Source of the DNA: Monosiga brevicollis MX1
Lineage: Eukaryota > Opisthokonta > Choanoflagellata > Craspedida > Salpingoecidae
Assembly: GCF_000002865.3 (NCBI RefSeq)
Contig: NW_001865041.1
Span: 1,841,318-1,905,317 of the forward strand
Direction: 5' to 3'
DNA: 64,000 bases
A model generated the notes under the pieces. The model worked only from the letters and a program-made list of their open reading frames with translations. It made no database searches and was not told where the DNA came from. Within the stretch, counting starts at the first letter, position 1; each line of letters begins with the position of its first letter. The position numbers and the translations under genes were made by a program. This document shows positions 34,514-50,183 of the stretch, piece after piece.

Positions 34514-35056
34514 TGAGTCGCGCATGCCTGTTGATGAGCACAAGGTTTTGATGTCAAGAACGATGCGCGAACGGCCGTTGCGAGGCGGATCTCCCAATTC
34601 AGGAGCATCAGTCATCCACCCTTGTTTTTGTTTGGTCACTGGCTAGCTGCGGTCAAGGGGAGGACCATGTGTGTATATTTTCAACTGTCCTGGTCTGAGA
34701 GGAGACAGAAGTTTTGTTTTTTTGTTGTTTTCTTTACCCTGCTTGCCCAGTCACTAATCGAGAGTGTCTTCTAGCCTCTTTGTTATTCTTTTAAGCATTC
34801 TGAACGCGCACGTTTGATTATGACAACAGAGGTGCATCAAATAAAGCACACACACGCTGCAAGTAGCCAAGTACAGGGACCACGGCAGACACCATGCAAC
34901 ACGCAGAAAACTGGTTGTCCCACCAAAACACAGCGCAAAAACAAACACAAACCAAGCATCCGCACGATGGCGCGCAGCACAGCGCAGGCCTTGATGTGCA
35001 CCACAAACTGTTTTTGGACTCTTTTGAACGGCACCGCCTGGCAAAAGGGCCCTTAA
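34514..35056. terminator. Convergent gap, PLC-gamma / HECT ligase
   Basis: Two 3' ends meet here. An AATAAA at 34840-34845 on the + strand is a possible PLC-gamma polyadenylation signal. No GA/CT tract or gene was seen. Confidence 0.35.
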
Positions 35057-38897
<3,841 letters not shown>

Positions 38898-39494
38898 GAC
38901 GGAGATTGAAGTTGGGAGTCGGGGTGCTCTTGTCCAAATTGTCCAGGGAGTGTGACTGGTGGCAGCTCAGGTGGCACAAGCAGTTGCGCCCGCTTTATGA
39001 CCAAAGGATTCCGGCGCAAAGTCTCGCGTCTCGTGATTGGGAAGTCTGGGACACTTCAGCGACAGGGGGTGTTTGGCCAGGACTGCCGGGCGGAAGGAAC
39101 TCCACAAAGGTGGCGCAACCAAACTGGTTGCACCCGACCAATTCGCGTTGGATCACGAATAATTCCAAGAAGTACAAGGGAGCAGGGGGCGAGCCGTGTT
39201 GCCTGGATGTTGGTTAAAGCGTGGTGGGTGGCAGCAAGCAGCGTTCTTGGGTGCGAGGCGCTGAAAGCTGTTTGGAGCTGGTCGGCAACGGCGGTGCTGC
39301 TCCTGTGTAGCTCGACTGGAATCGGCAGTGGGTCTCGCTGTGTGCCACAACAAATGCAATACGAGAAGGGGGTCTGATCAACGCGCAGTCAACCCCCGCC
39401 TTCCTCGGCCAACAAATGCTTCTTGATGCTGATACCAGCAGCAATCAGTCGAGGCGGGCACCGTCAATCTCAAAATATCAGAGACCGCGACCAC

Positions 39495-39495
<1 letters not shown>

Positions 39496-39535
<40 letters not shown>

Positions 39536-39542
39536 AGAGAAG
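39496..39542 (+). repeat. GA tract
   Basis: Purine-only (GA)n with one GGA interruption, about 600 bp upstream of the HECT ligase start. Confidence 0.85.
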
Positions 39543-40184
39543 CAGTGCCGCACACACACGCACCGCACCACAGAGAGAGTGTTGCTCTCTCGGGTCCACA
39601 CACGTATACCGCCTCGTCGTGAGCAGAGGGGGGAGAGAGGCGGGAGGCGAGAGGTGTGTTGGATAGAGGTTGGATGTGGATGTGGTGGCGGTATCGTTGG
39701 AAAAGCATGTGGTAAGCAGAGAAGAGGGTAAGCTTCTGGCGACGGGGCAGAGAGGAGAGAAAGTCCAGGCTGCCTGCTGGCTACCAAGTGTTGATCTGAC
39801 ATTCGAGAAGCGTTTACCTATGCACATATGCACACGATACCTTTGCTTGGATTTATTTTGAGGAGGCTGAGATTACTTTACGGCCGCTCGTGACCCACTG
39901 ACAAGTTTGACGTGATGAAGTGTGACCGTTTCTGCACTTCTGAGCAGCAACAACGTCAGCTTAAATCCCGATTGACGGATAAAACTGTATAAGTATGCTA
40001 TGCATTTTTCTGCGCCAGGTTATACACGGTTTAGCCAGCCTCCGCCCCCCTCCCGCCAAAGAAAGAGAGAGCAGAGCACATTCCCCTCTCCTTTTGTTTG
40101 TTTTGGAAGTCCAGTGGGTATTGAGTTCCATTTGGTTTTCTCAAAGCTTCTGAAGGTTGGTGTACTCTGTTGTGCAACCCTCTT

Positions 40185-40405
40185 TGCCTCTCTCTCTTTG
40201 TGTCTCTGTCTGTCTCTGTCTCTGTCGCTGTCTCTGTCTCTGTCGCTGTCTCTGTCTCTGTCTCTGTCTCTGTCTCTGTCTCTGTCGCTGTGGGCTATCT
40301 CTAGCTCTCTGTCTCTCTCTGGCTCCGTTTCTTGTCTCCATCTCTCTATCTACCTTGGTCTCTGTCGCTCTCTCTGCCTCTCTCTCTCTGTCTCTCTTGC
40401 GCTCT
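40185..40405 (+). repeat. CT / (CTGTCT)n polypyrimidine tract
   Basis: A TCTCTGTCTCTGTCGC hexamer-based array, about 490-710 bp upstream of the EF-hand gene. Confidence 0.85.
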
Positions 40406-40895
40406 GTCTGTCTGTGGCACTGCGGCTGGTGCTCAATGGCGGCGGGCCGGTCAGGAGGGAGGCCGGTCACGGGGCGGAAGCGGGTGTTTTAAGACAAGAT
40501 CGTTGTGAGCAGTTGGGGCAGTGGTCAAGGGAGAGGCGGGCAATGTGCTTTGAGATGACGTGTCTGCCTTGCTGATCGAGAGGTCTCACCACCAATCATC
40601 CTTGTCACGCACCCGCCCACTGTTTTTCAGGTCGTCATCTCCTGTTTTTACCCAAAATCACCACCAGGTAACGCAGGCAGGCAGACATGCAGACAAGCGT
40701 GTGGCTCGCACAATTTTTGGCAAAGTCACGCCCAATGATGCGAGCGCTTGTGGCAGTGCGATTCAAACACTGCATGTGTCATGCGCGCCTCGCGGGTCTG
40801 GCTAGCGAGCCGTCTTTGCTCATGCCGATTTCCAATGCATCATCCTCATCCTGACACTCCCGCTTCCGCTTGCGTCTTCTGTGGTCTATAGCATC

Positions 40896-41665
40896 ATGTC
40901 GGTCGGCGAGGAAGATATCAAGCTCTGCTTTGAGCTCTTTGACAAGACCAACTCTGGTATGTCTTGAATGCCCTGGAATTATCTTGCGTTTTCCTTTGAC
41001 GCCTGCGCACATACACGCTTTGGCTGTCGCCTCGCTCATTCACGTGCACCGTATTTGACATTTGACATTAGGCACCATTACTGCTGAGGACGCTGCCACC
41101 GGCGTTCGCACCCTCGGCAAGGCCCCGTCCGGCGAGGAGATTGAGGTACGTGCTCTTCTCCTGGCCTCCGGACTTCACCCTTGCACTCAACTCGTGGTTG
41201 TCGACTTGGGCAAACTGAGCTCACCACCCATCTTTGCTCCCGCTCGCTTTGGCCGTGTGTTCAGGAGCTGCTTGGCGGCGCCAGCAGCGTTGATTTCGCC
41301 AAGTTCCAAGAGCTGTTCAACGCGTCGGTATGCACCTTCTGTTCATGCTCGCCGTATACTTCATTCAGATACTCGGCATGCTCGTCAATCTGTTCACCTC
41401 TTGGCTTTTTTGTTTGCTCCCTGTGTACCATTATGTGTGGTGCTAGCCCGTCGCTGACTTTGACGAGACCATGGATGCCTTCTCGACCTTTGACTCGCAC
41501 AGTGCCGGCTACATGTCACTCACCGAGTTGCTACACATCATGAAGAACCTCGGTGAGGGCCTGAGTGAGGATGTGCTGGCCAAGGTCAAGGATGCGGCCG
41601 AGCCGGACAGCGATGGCCAAGTGAACTACCGTCACTTTGTGGAGAAGATGGTCAAGGACCTCTAA
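40896..41665 (+). CDS. Calmodulin-superfamily protein, myosin essential light chain-like
   Basis: Four exons give about 138 residues, the size of an essential light chain: MSVGEEDIKLCFELFDKT (40896), GTITAEDAATGVRTLGKAP (41072), ELLGGASSVDFAKFQELF (about 41265-41326) and the last exon from about 41447. The EF-hand loops are degenerate. Loop 1 (DKTNSGTITAED) lacks the usual Glu at position 12. Loop 3 (DSHSAGYMSLTE) lacks most acidic ligands. Loop 4 has PDSDGQVNYRHF. Loss of calcium ligands together with this length favours a myosin light chain over calmodulin, but an unassigned calmodulin-like protein remains possible. The stop is TAA at 41663. Confidence 0.85.
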
Positions 41666-42373
41666 GACATTTGCCCTTGCTAGCAGCATCGCTGCGCTAC
41701 CCTCTTCTTTTCTTTCCAAAGCATGTGCTTTAGCTGTTTTCCCCCTTTGTTCGTTTTTTTTTTTAACACAATCCGCCCATCGCCGAAGGCTTCACTATTG
41801 ATGGTTGATGCCTCTGTCAGCCAAGGCGATAAAAATTCAGATTTAAAAGCAATCAGCACAGACGTTACCCCTGGCTTGCTGAACCAACTACGCGAGCGCA
41901 TCGCACATGCCAATAGACGCGGTGTGATCACAGCAATGGCAAAACAATTCTGACTAGAAGTGGGATTGAGAGACTGAAAGGAAAAAAAAAAAAAAAGAAT
42001 GGCACAGAACACGGCCACTCAAAACTGACATAAGGGAGTACACACGTGCAAGAGAGGAAAACCAATAGACAGGCGTAAAGAAGCACATGTTCATGGCGAC
42101 GGGGCGACAAGGACGAAGAAATATCGGTAGACAACAAGACACACGCCACACACATGAACGCACAGCACCTGTTTTCAATCAAACCAACGCAAGGCCTACT
42201 TCAATCGAGAACCAAAATAATACAACCAGAGCTCAGTCACACAAAAGCCAAATCAAGCATGGCTGTGGAAGCAGGATGTACAAGGGCGTCCCCCGGCGCG
42301 CCTGCGAGCCCCGGGACGTGGGAGGAAAAAAAAAAAAAAAGGAGGGTCGGGCTGATAAAGGCTATCAGCCGAT
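41666..42373. other. Convergent gap, EF-hand gene / SNX17
   Basis: T-rich and A-rich runs (41755-41764, 41981-41996, 42328-42341) occur, with no GA/CT tract and no recognised gene. Confidence 0.5.
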
Positions 42374-44574
42374 TCAATCCAGGCCGGCAATGGCGGCAAA
42401 GTTGTTACGATTGTCCTCGCCATCCTCATCCTCCTCTTCCACGTCGTTCAATCCGCCTCCCGTAAGGTTCTGTATCGCCAAAACCGAAGCGATGGTGGTG
42501 AGAAGGTCATGGAGAAGGCGGCCTCTGGCGCACCTCCACTTTGAGTAAGCCACAGCCTTGGCTAGTACTGACGTCCACACCTGGCACAGGCCGATACCAG
42601 CCACACAACATACCTGTGCCTCACTTTCCTTCACCTTTTGAATCAGGTCTGACAAGGTGACCGAAATGCTGCTCAGGTTGGCGGCGAGCCAAGGGGATGA
42701 GAACCATCGTGTGTGGCAACCCGAGCGAGGAAGTCTGGTTGGTACACGAGCGGCACGACACAATGAAGAGGACACACCGGAAAGCAGCTTCGTCGTTGGG
42801 ATCAGCGCCCAAAAAGCTCATGTCAGGCGGTGCATCAGACTGACGACGAGGCTTGAAACGGCCCTCCCGGTCCGCGGGGCTATCATGACAGGCATCAGGC
42901 ACATGAGGCTCCATGGGAATGTAGGCCCTTGTCAAAGCTTCCACCGGCCAGGCCTGATCTGCTGGGACACGATCAGAGCGACTACGATGAACCTACACTT
43001 TGATGGGCTGCTTCTTGGCGATGCGCAGCATCTCCTCAACCATGAACTGCAAGCACATTGCGCAGTGAATGGTCTGCTCCGAAAGCAGCTTGATCCATTG
43101 CATCTGCGCACGCCAGCGATCAGGGTCAGTCGGCACGGTGCACGCCAAAAGTCGACGCGAATGACGGACAGGGTGAGGCGAGGTCGTCACGGGGGGGGGG
43201 GGGGGCAACAACACGCGTAAATCACGAACTTTGGGCTTGTTATTTTCATCCACGTCCATCAGATACTCAAACTCCATCTCAACGCCTTCCTCCACGGTGT
43301 AGGTGCGCCAACAGCGCATGCGCTGAACGAGAAATTCATGAGGCTTGTTTGAAGTCTTATCCCAGAGCACAATTGCGGCCTTGTTGTTGCCTGGGTTGCC
43401 CAGGGTCACAATCATGGATGCATTCTCCTCGGGCCAGTTGGTGGTGGCGGAGCCAAAGTTGACAAAGCCATAGCCAGGTTGTGACCGAATGAGTTCCAAA
43501 AACGCCTTGCTGCATTGGTCAAGTCAAGTGCAAGCGGGGTGTGAGGGCAAGCCACGATCGCTGCGTTCTCCCTTTCTCACTTTCTTCTCTCTGGTCCCCG
43601 TTCAATCCAAAACATCTCTTCTTTTTCTTTCTTTCCTTTTAGATGCTTTAAGCAGCCAGCGGTGCAAGAAGGGGTGACGAACCGGTCTCGTTCACTGCGG
43701 TACTGGTCAAGCTGCGCCTGCGCATCTGGCGTGGGCTGAATGTGACCATTCTTCAACTCGGTGATGGCCTCGATGTAGAGGAGATTGAGGGCGATGGGGT
43801 TGTTCCAAAGGAGCTGGTCCAGCTGGATGTTGTAATAGGCTTTGCGAAGCTGAATCTTCTGGTGCGGTTCGGCCCGCATGAGGGAGATGAAGGGGGACTC
43901 AAAATCCTGAAGCTTGCGGATCACGACCTTGCCGTCAATGTCATCCACCAAGTAAAGACCAAAAAAGTAGGTCATGGCGGTCGGCAGCTCGATAAAGCCG
44001 GCCACAGTCTCAAGGACATCCTCGGTCTGGTCAGTGGACATGATGTCCACCTTGATGCGCTTGCCGTTGGCCAGGTACACGTCAAGCTCAACCTCTTCTT
44101 CCGGGCCCTTTTGCACTTCCTTCTGGGCGTTGAGGAGGAAGGTTTGGAAGGTGGTGCCATTGCAGATCAAGGGCTGTTGCGCCACCTTTTGAAGCCACTT
44201 TTGCAAGTAGTAGCGACGCTCAACGCATTCCTCGGGTGGCATGTAGCGAAAGTTCTTGGGTGGGAACTTTTCCAGGGCCCCTGCACCAAACTCGCGCTTT
44301 AGCTTCTCATGGAGCTTGTGCAGATCACTGAACCGCACGCTGCAGTGGTAGGTGCCATTGATGTGGATGTTGTAGGCCACGTATTTGAGTGGCTGCGCAG
44401 GGCGCTCCTCCTGTGATCGGTGCAGCGTGAGGTGAGGCAAACAAGACGTGCTTTTCGGAAGAAGGCGAGCCAGGAGGGCGTGTTTGTGAGTGTGTTTCAG
44501 CAGAGGCAGACAGAGGCGGGGGTGCTGACCCTGGTTTCAATGTGTTCCTCAACCTCGGCGATGGAGATGTGCAT
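42374..44574 (-). CDS. SNX17: Sorting nexin 17-type PX-FERM protein
   Basis: This is an endosomal adaptor that binds NPxY cargo and recycles receptors through Retriever/Commander. The start ATG at 44572-44574 gives MHISIAEVEEHIETR (human MHFSIPETESR). The PX domain has YVAYNIHINGTYHCSVRFS and FPPKNFRYMPPEE. A FERM-like module follows with STDQTEDVLETVAGFIELP, VVIRKLQDFESPFISL and NPIALNLLYIEAITEL. The F3 part has QPGYGFVNFGSA, LVQRMRCWRTYTVEEG and MEFEYLMDVDE, and QTIHCAMCLQFMVEEML is near 43080. The C-terminus is acidic then NNFAAIAGLD, resembling the human NFAFEGIGDEDL tail that binds Retriever, though shorter. TGA is at 42374-42376. A 15-G run (43191-43205) lies in an intron. Confidence 0.93.
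43191..43205 (+). repeat. G15 homopolymer in a SNX17 intron
   Basis: Fifteen consecutive G lie within the intron after the exon ending near KPKVRDL. Confidence 0.85.
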
Positions 44575-45348
44575 GGTGGCGGTGATGCACAATGTGCAAC
44601 AATCCTGCACGCAGAGACAGCAAGCACGCCAGCCATGTGAGCGGGCCGATCGCACCACGACTGTTGAATGTCAATAAGCCAGTTTGGGATTCTCGTGCCC
44701 TTGTTGACAGCTCATCCACACGACACCACCATCAAGCGGGGGCGGGGCCAGTGACACACAAAGCTACGTACCAACTTCCAAGCCAACAATCAACAACAGA
44801 TGGGGCCAACTTTGCCAACAAAGCAAGCTGATCGGCAGCGGATCCAGGACCAACGAACAAGAGGAGAGCTCACGCACGCGCGGCAGCAACTGGGGCAGAT
44901 CACCCAAAGGGTAGCCAGGTTGTAGCCGGGAACCCGTGTTTCCAGTGGGCAGTGTGCAGTGCGTACAGCCCACAAGGACAGTGCACGCGATCGGGATCCC
45001 AACACGACCCAAGCGATGAGCCGGAGCTGTTTGTCTATCGTCTGCCACTGCACCACCACCCTCTTGGTGCGTCAAAGCGCGAGACCCAAGAACGCTGAAT
45101 GCCACCACAGCGTGAGCGTGCCGCGACGACTTGAGAGAAGAGATGAGAGAGATGAGAGAGATGAGAGAGATGAGAGAGATGAGAGAGATGAGAGAGATGA
45201 GAGAGGTGAAGAGATGAGAGAGATGAGAGATGAGAGAGATGAGAGATGAGAGAGATGAGAGAGATGAGAGAGGTGAGAGAGATGAGAGATGAGAGCAAGA
45301 AAACCAGAAAAGACAGAGAGATGAGAGAGCAACAAGAACGAGGAGAGA

Positions 45349-45392
<44 letters not shown>

Positions 45393-45683
45393 GCGAGCAA
45401 CAAGAGAGAGAGAGAGAGAGAGAGCAATAGAGAGAGAGAAGAGAGAGAATGATTTTTTTCTTTTGTTGATGTCTCGATTTGATGCTCTTTTGTCTTCTTC
45501 AGTGTGTGGTGTTTTCGGCTGAGATGGGAGGTTGAATTGCGTTGATCGGATAAATTAGGGTTAAACTATTGTTCGTTTAGGTAGTCCAGGAATTGTCAGA
45601 TGATTTGGTCGTTTACAAGGAGATGGACTTGGCAGTCATGGCGCGGCAAAGGCGGAGACGACCGTGTAGGGCAACCCGCTCTC
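44575..45683. other. SNX17 5' flank and RhoGEF 3' flank, with GAGAGAT array
   Basis: No gene is recognised. A (GAGAGAT)n array covers 45131-45300 and a (GA)n tract 45340-45440. The SNX17 promoter should lie at the left end. Confidence 0.5.
45131..45440 (+). repeat. (GAGAGAT)n heptamer array followed by (GA)n
   Basis: The first half is a regular ATGAGAGAG-type array. The second half is nearly pure GA with two short AGCAACAAGA interruptions. Confidence 0.9.
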
Positions 45684-47892
45684 CTAGCAAGACACATGCC
45701 GACGGTGAGCTGTATTGGTTCTGCAGAGGTGCACGGTTGTGGGGTCGCATGGACCTACCTGGCTTTCTTTGGCCATTTCACTCGTGGTCAGTGAAAACTT
45801 GCGGGTCATTCGGCGACCCGACCTGGCTTGACGCGTTGACGTGTTGGTGTCGCTCGAGTCGCGATGCACCGACCAATAAAAGAGCCGCGCTCGGTCCGCG
45901 TCGTCGAAGCGCAACCGCAGCTCCCGGGCTAAAGACAAATTTCCCAGCAACATGCTCGGTTGGCAGCGCGTTTGACAAGAACCCGGCTCGAAGGCAGCGA
46001 CGACCAGGCGATCCACGGAGACGTGAAGGCCTTCGCCGAGGCGCCGGCATGCGTGAAACTGACCTTCGTCGTAAGCTGTGAGCGTCATCGTGCGCAGCGA
46101 AGCGTCGCCCAGATCCAGCGTGGCCTAGGGTTTATGTGAAGTGAGATCTAGCCTTGGATACACAATTTGCCCAACGACGACACGCGCTCACGGGCGGTCA
46201 TTGGCGCAAACCTCAAGGGAACTGATGGGACTGGCCAGTTGTTGACGATATTGTCGAGCGCCCGTCTACAACAAAACGCACAGCACCTCAGGCCTCGCCC
46301 GCAGGCAATAGGAGACGGCGCCGGTTTTGGCGCCTTTGATCAGCGGCCAAAACAAAGGAGGGGGCAGGCCTACCTCGACATTGGTTTCCACACCAATCAC
46401 CACGGCTGCGCCTTCAAACAAGAGCGCCACCGCGGCCTGGCCTTCACCAGAGTCAAAATCGTGTCCAACGTGATCCGTCAGTAATTCAACCTTGGACATG
46501 AGGTGGATTCGACCGTTCTCAAGTAGGTTTGCACCGTGTCGATCCAGAACGTCGGCACCTGCCAGCGCATATTCAGCTTGACAGGTGGCTGCGATGGCAT
46601 TGCCGCTTTGACGGATCTGCGTATAGACCAACGCGGCCACCTAATCCAGTCGTGGATCACCACCCGAATGCACCACGCATGTCGTGAATGACACCAACAA
46701 ATCAGAATGGCCTCGAAGCGTGGCAGTGCACCCCAATGGCGATGGTTACGATGAGCGCTACCTGAATCAGTCGATACTGGGGATCTTGCCGATCTGTGCG
46801 GGAGGCCAAGTTTTCCAGCAAAACGCTGCACAAATGACACCAATTCAGACGAGGCACGGCGTCAAGAAACAGAAAACATCGGACAGGTCCGTGGGAGAGA
46901 GGCAGGCAGGCAAACAGGCTGGCCAGACCTGCGCTCGCCGGCGTGTGTGATGATGGCGTTGTAAACATCTTCAATCGACTGCAGGCTAGGGTGTGCTTGG
47001 TGAAACTCTTGCAAAGATGGCAGCCGTGTCAATAGATCTGCCACTCGTAAAATTTTGGAATTCCACGATGAATTGACAGGTTGGGCCTTCGTCTTGAGCA
47101 GTGGCAGGCAGCGGTGGTGCTTTTGAACGACACCCACCGTTGTAGCGTTGAACAATCTCGGTGTGCTTGGCCATGAGGGCGTAATACAGTGTCAAGTACT
47201 GTTGGGACAGGTTTGAGGGAAAGAGTAGACATAAATCAGAAGAACGGAACAGCCCAAACAGTCGCGGGCATGTGTGCGCTGATCGTGGGGCCATGCAAGC
47301 GTCGACGCACACGCGTGGTAAAGGCCAAGTAGCAGCGACCGAGTTCGGTTGGCTGACTTTTCAGCTGGTGCAGCAGATCTTGCTGCAGGTCATGAGCCTC
47401 AAGGCACGGCTGGACACAAAGATTGGTGTCGGGCTTACCGAGCCAGCTGGCCTCGGCCAGCGGCGTGGCCCAGCGATGCTACCGTTGAGTCCCAATTGGA
47501 GCCCCATCAGGTTTAGATGCATCAAGGGCACGACGAAGGTGCGGCGTGAGTCGGCGGTTACGGGCAGTAGGATGTGGCTCAAGCTATCGACGATTGCACG
47601 TGAAGATGACGCTTGTCTACTGCTGCTACACCAGGGTTTGGCTTACCTTGAGACCTGCCAAGCAGCGCGCATGATCGTCCTCCACCTCGATCAGCCGCTG
47701 CAGCACAAAGTCGCGGTAGGCATGATGATCACCAAACATGGCAGCTTGGCCAGCATTGCTGCCGGTGCCTAAACAGGGACATCACAATCCATCCAGGCCA
47801 GGTCAGGCCAACGTGGTCGTCACACCCTGACAGTGGCTGCTGTCCGTGCTGGGCAATGACGCGCATGTACCTGGACTCTTGGGGTCGGCCAT
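45684..47892 (-). CDS. DH-PH RhoGEF-like protein
   Basis: A predicted exchange factor for Rho-family GTPases. ATG 47890-47892 gives MADPKSPG. The next exon has HAYRDFVLQRLIEVEDDH, which fits DH conserved region 1 (xxVIxELIxTExxY). Later exons carry LQQDLLHQLKSQPTELGRCY, YLTLYYALMAKHTEIVQRY and LLTRLPSLQEFHQAHPSLQ, positioned as in DH helices 2-6. A PH-like unit follows: LLENGRIHLMSKVELL, VALLFEGAAVVIG and, near 46000, LHVSVDRLVVAAFEPG. The tail (SLARELRLRFDDADRARL) leads to the stop at 45684. No family member is close enough to name. Exon edges in 47200-47640 are uncertain because two frames compete. The start is only 239 bp from the divergent MRPL3 start. Confidence 0.6.
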
Positions 47893-47953
47893 GATGCCGC
47901 GATGATAGAAAAGTTTGAGAGTCTGAGAGAGAGAGAGAGAGAGAATTACATGT

Positions 47954-47990
<37 letters not shown>

Positions 47991-48131
47991 GGGAGAGAGT
48001 ACTCTTGAGCGAAAGTGTGAGTAAAAGTACAGATCAAAGGAGAAAGGCCACAACAACTGTTGTGACCGCTATCGCTCTCCCCCGTGTGTGTGCTTCTTTT
48101 TTTTCTTTTTTTGTTTCGTTCTTGTGGCAGG
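47893..48131. promoter_or_regulatory. Compact bidirectional promoter region, RhoGEF / MRPL3
   Basis: Only 239 bp separate two divergent start codons; about 80 bp of it is a GA tract (47921-48000). Confidence 0.55.
47921..48000 (+). repeat. GA tract
   Basis: (GA)n with one ATTACATGTA interruption and two GGGAGAGA steps, about 30 bp from the RhoGEF start codon. Confidence 0.85.
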
Positions 48132-50183
48132 ATGGCTGGACCCAGCATGGCAGTGACCGGGGCAGCCTCGGGTTTGCGCTTGTGGGCGCGCGGCGGGCTT
48201 GGTGCGCTGAGCTCTCTGCGTCAGCATCTTGTTCAGCGAGCGGCGCAGCTGGCAACGTACGTTTAAACTTGTGCGGGCTGGCGTTTTGCCATTCCTCCAT
48301 CAAAGTTCCGATGCTTCGGGCACAAACCAAGGTCGCACATGTCCCTCCTTGACCTGCCTCACTTTTACGCGCACACTTGTAATTCCAGGCCACACCGGTG
48401 TGCATCCACTCAAGCGCAGGCCGAAGAGGTTCCCGTGGATGTGATGGTGCCTCTGAGCAGTCATCTTGTGCGCCGTGCGCCACTCATTGCCAAGAAGCTG
48501 GGCATGACACAGACCTGGGATCGCTGGGGTACCCTCATACCAATGACCGTTCTTCAGGTTGGCGCGTGCGGGCTTGAGGGGCTTTGTTGTTGGCGGCCTT
48601 GCCTCTGCTCCAGGCCCATTAGGATTTGAACGCTCGGGCGCCAAGTCTGACTCTTTGGGTGGGCTTGTTGTCTTTGGCAGGTTGAGGACTGCCAAGTGGT
48701 GGGTCATCGCACTATCGAGCGCGATGGTTACGAGGCCTTGATCCTTGGTGCGGAGACCATCAAGGACTCCAAGGTGGGTTTGAGCAGAAACAGGCTTTTC
48801 TTTTACATGATGACCAAGTGCCCTGCCTAGTCGACAGTTCGACCGCGGGGGTGCTTCAGGTCGCTTCTGCTGTTGCTACGGACAGTCCCTCATGTTGTGG
48901 AACCTTTGTGTAGTTGGATGGTCGCATTCGTGGCCAGTTTGCCAAGCACGGCTTGCCGTCGAAGCGTCACATGGAAGAAGCCCGCATTAGCGCTGAGGCC
49001 ATGCTTCCCATTGGTGCGAACTGTATTTGAAACACCCTTTGGCCGCGCTTGCTTCCCGTCCTTGGTTCAACCGGTGGGAGTACTTTTCTCCTGAAAAGCG
49101 CGCCATGAGCTCATGAAGCGTCTGTGCTTGTGTCAAACTTGTAGGTTATGAACTCTCATGTGAGCATTTTGAGCCTGGACAATTGGTGGATGTGCGCGGC
49201 ACCACGTGCGTTCCAGTCTTGTCCCCCGGTCTCGTTTGGTGCATTTCCCCGGGCTTGCGGTTCAAGCCAGATGGGTTGACTCGGCTCCTGACCTCTCTGG
49301 CGGCTTGTGCTAGGATTGGCAAGGGCTTTGCGGGCGTGATGAAGCGCCACAACTTTAAGGGCATGCCCGCAACCCATGGTGTCACCAAGACGCACCGACG
49401 CATGGGTGGCTTCGGTGGCGGACAGGTTAGCATGTTTTGTGGCTGTTGTAGGATGGGCGCTGGCGCTGTGCGGGCGTATGGGCTTGGTTGATGGCCGGTG
49501 CAGCGGGCAAAAGGGACGCCTTTTCTTATTTTGAGGAGCGTGCTTATTCTCATCTGTGCTTGCTGTGGGGCGTCATGGCATGGTCTCGTTTCCCGATCAT
49601 GACTAGGATCCTGGCCGTGTGTGGAAGGGCAAGCGGAATGCAGGTCGTATGGGCGGTGTTCTGCGGTGGCAGCGCAACCTCGCAGTAAGATGCTTAGTGC
49701 TTTCTCTCAAGACCGCACCCGTGATGGAAAGGGGCATTGTCGACCCTCACTGGTGGTATTGCTTAGGTGATTCGTATTGACACGCGCTACAACCTAATCA
49801 TGGTGGCGGGCAGCATTCCTGGCGCTGAAAACGTACGTGGTGCCGACCACGGCTTTGACGCAAAGGGCAGGACATTGAGAGAAGGAATAGCCGATGCTGA
49901 GCCAGCTATAACCTGACAGCTATGTTTGGGGGAGTGTAGAGCCGAGTGCTGGTTCGTGATGCCATTATGAACCCCCTGCACAAGCCCAACTTTATCTCCC
50001 GTCCCAAGGGTACCCTTGGCGGTACGTTGTTGTCGGGTTGTTGATTCGTTTTGGCGGACTGCAAAGCCTTACCTGTTACAGCCCGTTGACCCCTGCTCAC
50101 GTGGTGCTTGGTGATGATTCACAGCCGGTCTCTTTGAGGCGCCTGTCCCTGAGGAGGATCCATACAACACCATGCTGGACTAG
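48132..50183 (+). CDS. MRPL3: Mitochondrial ribosomal protein uL3m
   Basis: A large-subunit mitoribosomal protein. ATG at 48132 gives [20 protein letters not shown], a basic, acid-free likely targeting peptide. [16 protein letters not shown] is near 48484, the uL3 N-terminal signature. [20 protein letters not shown] is near 48681. The chain continues with [30 protein letters not shown], then the diagnostic [20 protein letters not shown] near 49322 and [47 protein letters not shown] and [17 protein letters not shown] with TAG at 50181 complete it. About nine exons; intron sizes are 70-200 bp. Confidence 0.94.

Larger units (their letters stand above)
38898..40895. promoter_or_regulatory. Divergent intergenic region with GA and CT tracts
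   Basis: It lies between the starts of the HECT ligase (-) and the EF-hand protein (+). A GA tract is at 39496-39542 and a CT/CTGTCTCTGTCG tract at 40185-40405. No gene was recognised in 2 kb; ORFs over the tracts are composition artefacts. Confidence 0.5.

Noticed and set aside
38906-39377. Two overlapping plus-strand ORFs of 103 and 141 codons upstream of the HECT gene
   Set aside because: No domain, no splice support, and located in the divergent promoter region; treated as chance ORFs.
45131-45300. Possible CRISPR-like or satellite array
   Set aside because: The units are 7-9 bp and contiguous with no spacers, in a eukaryotic genome; this is a simple tandem repeat.
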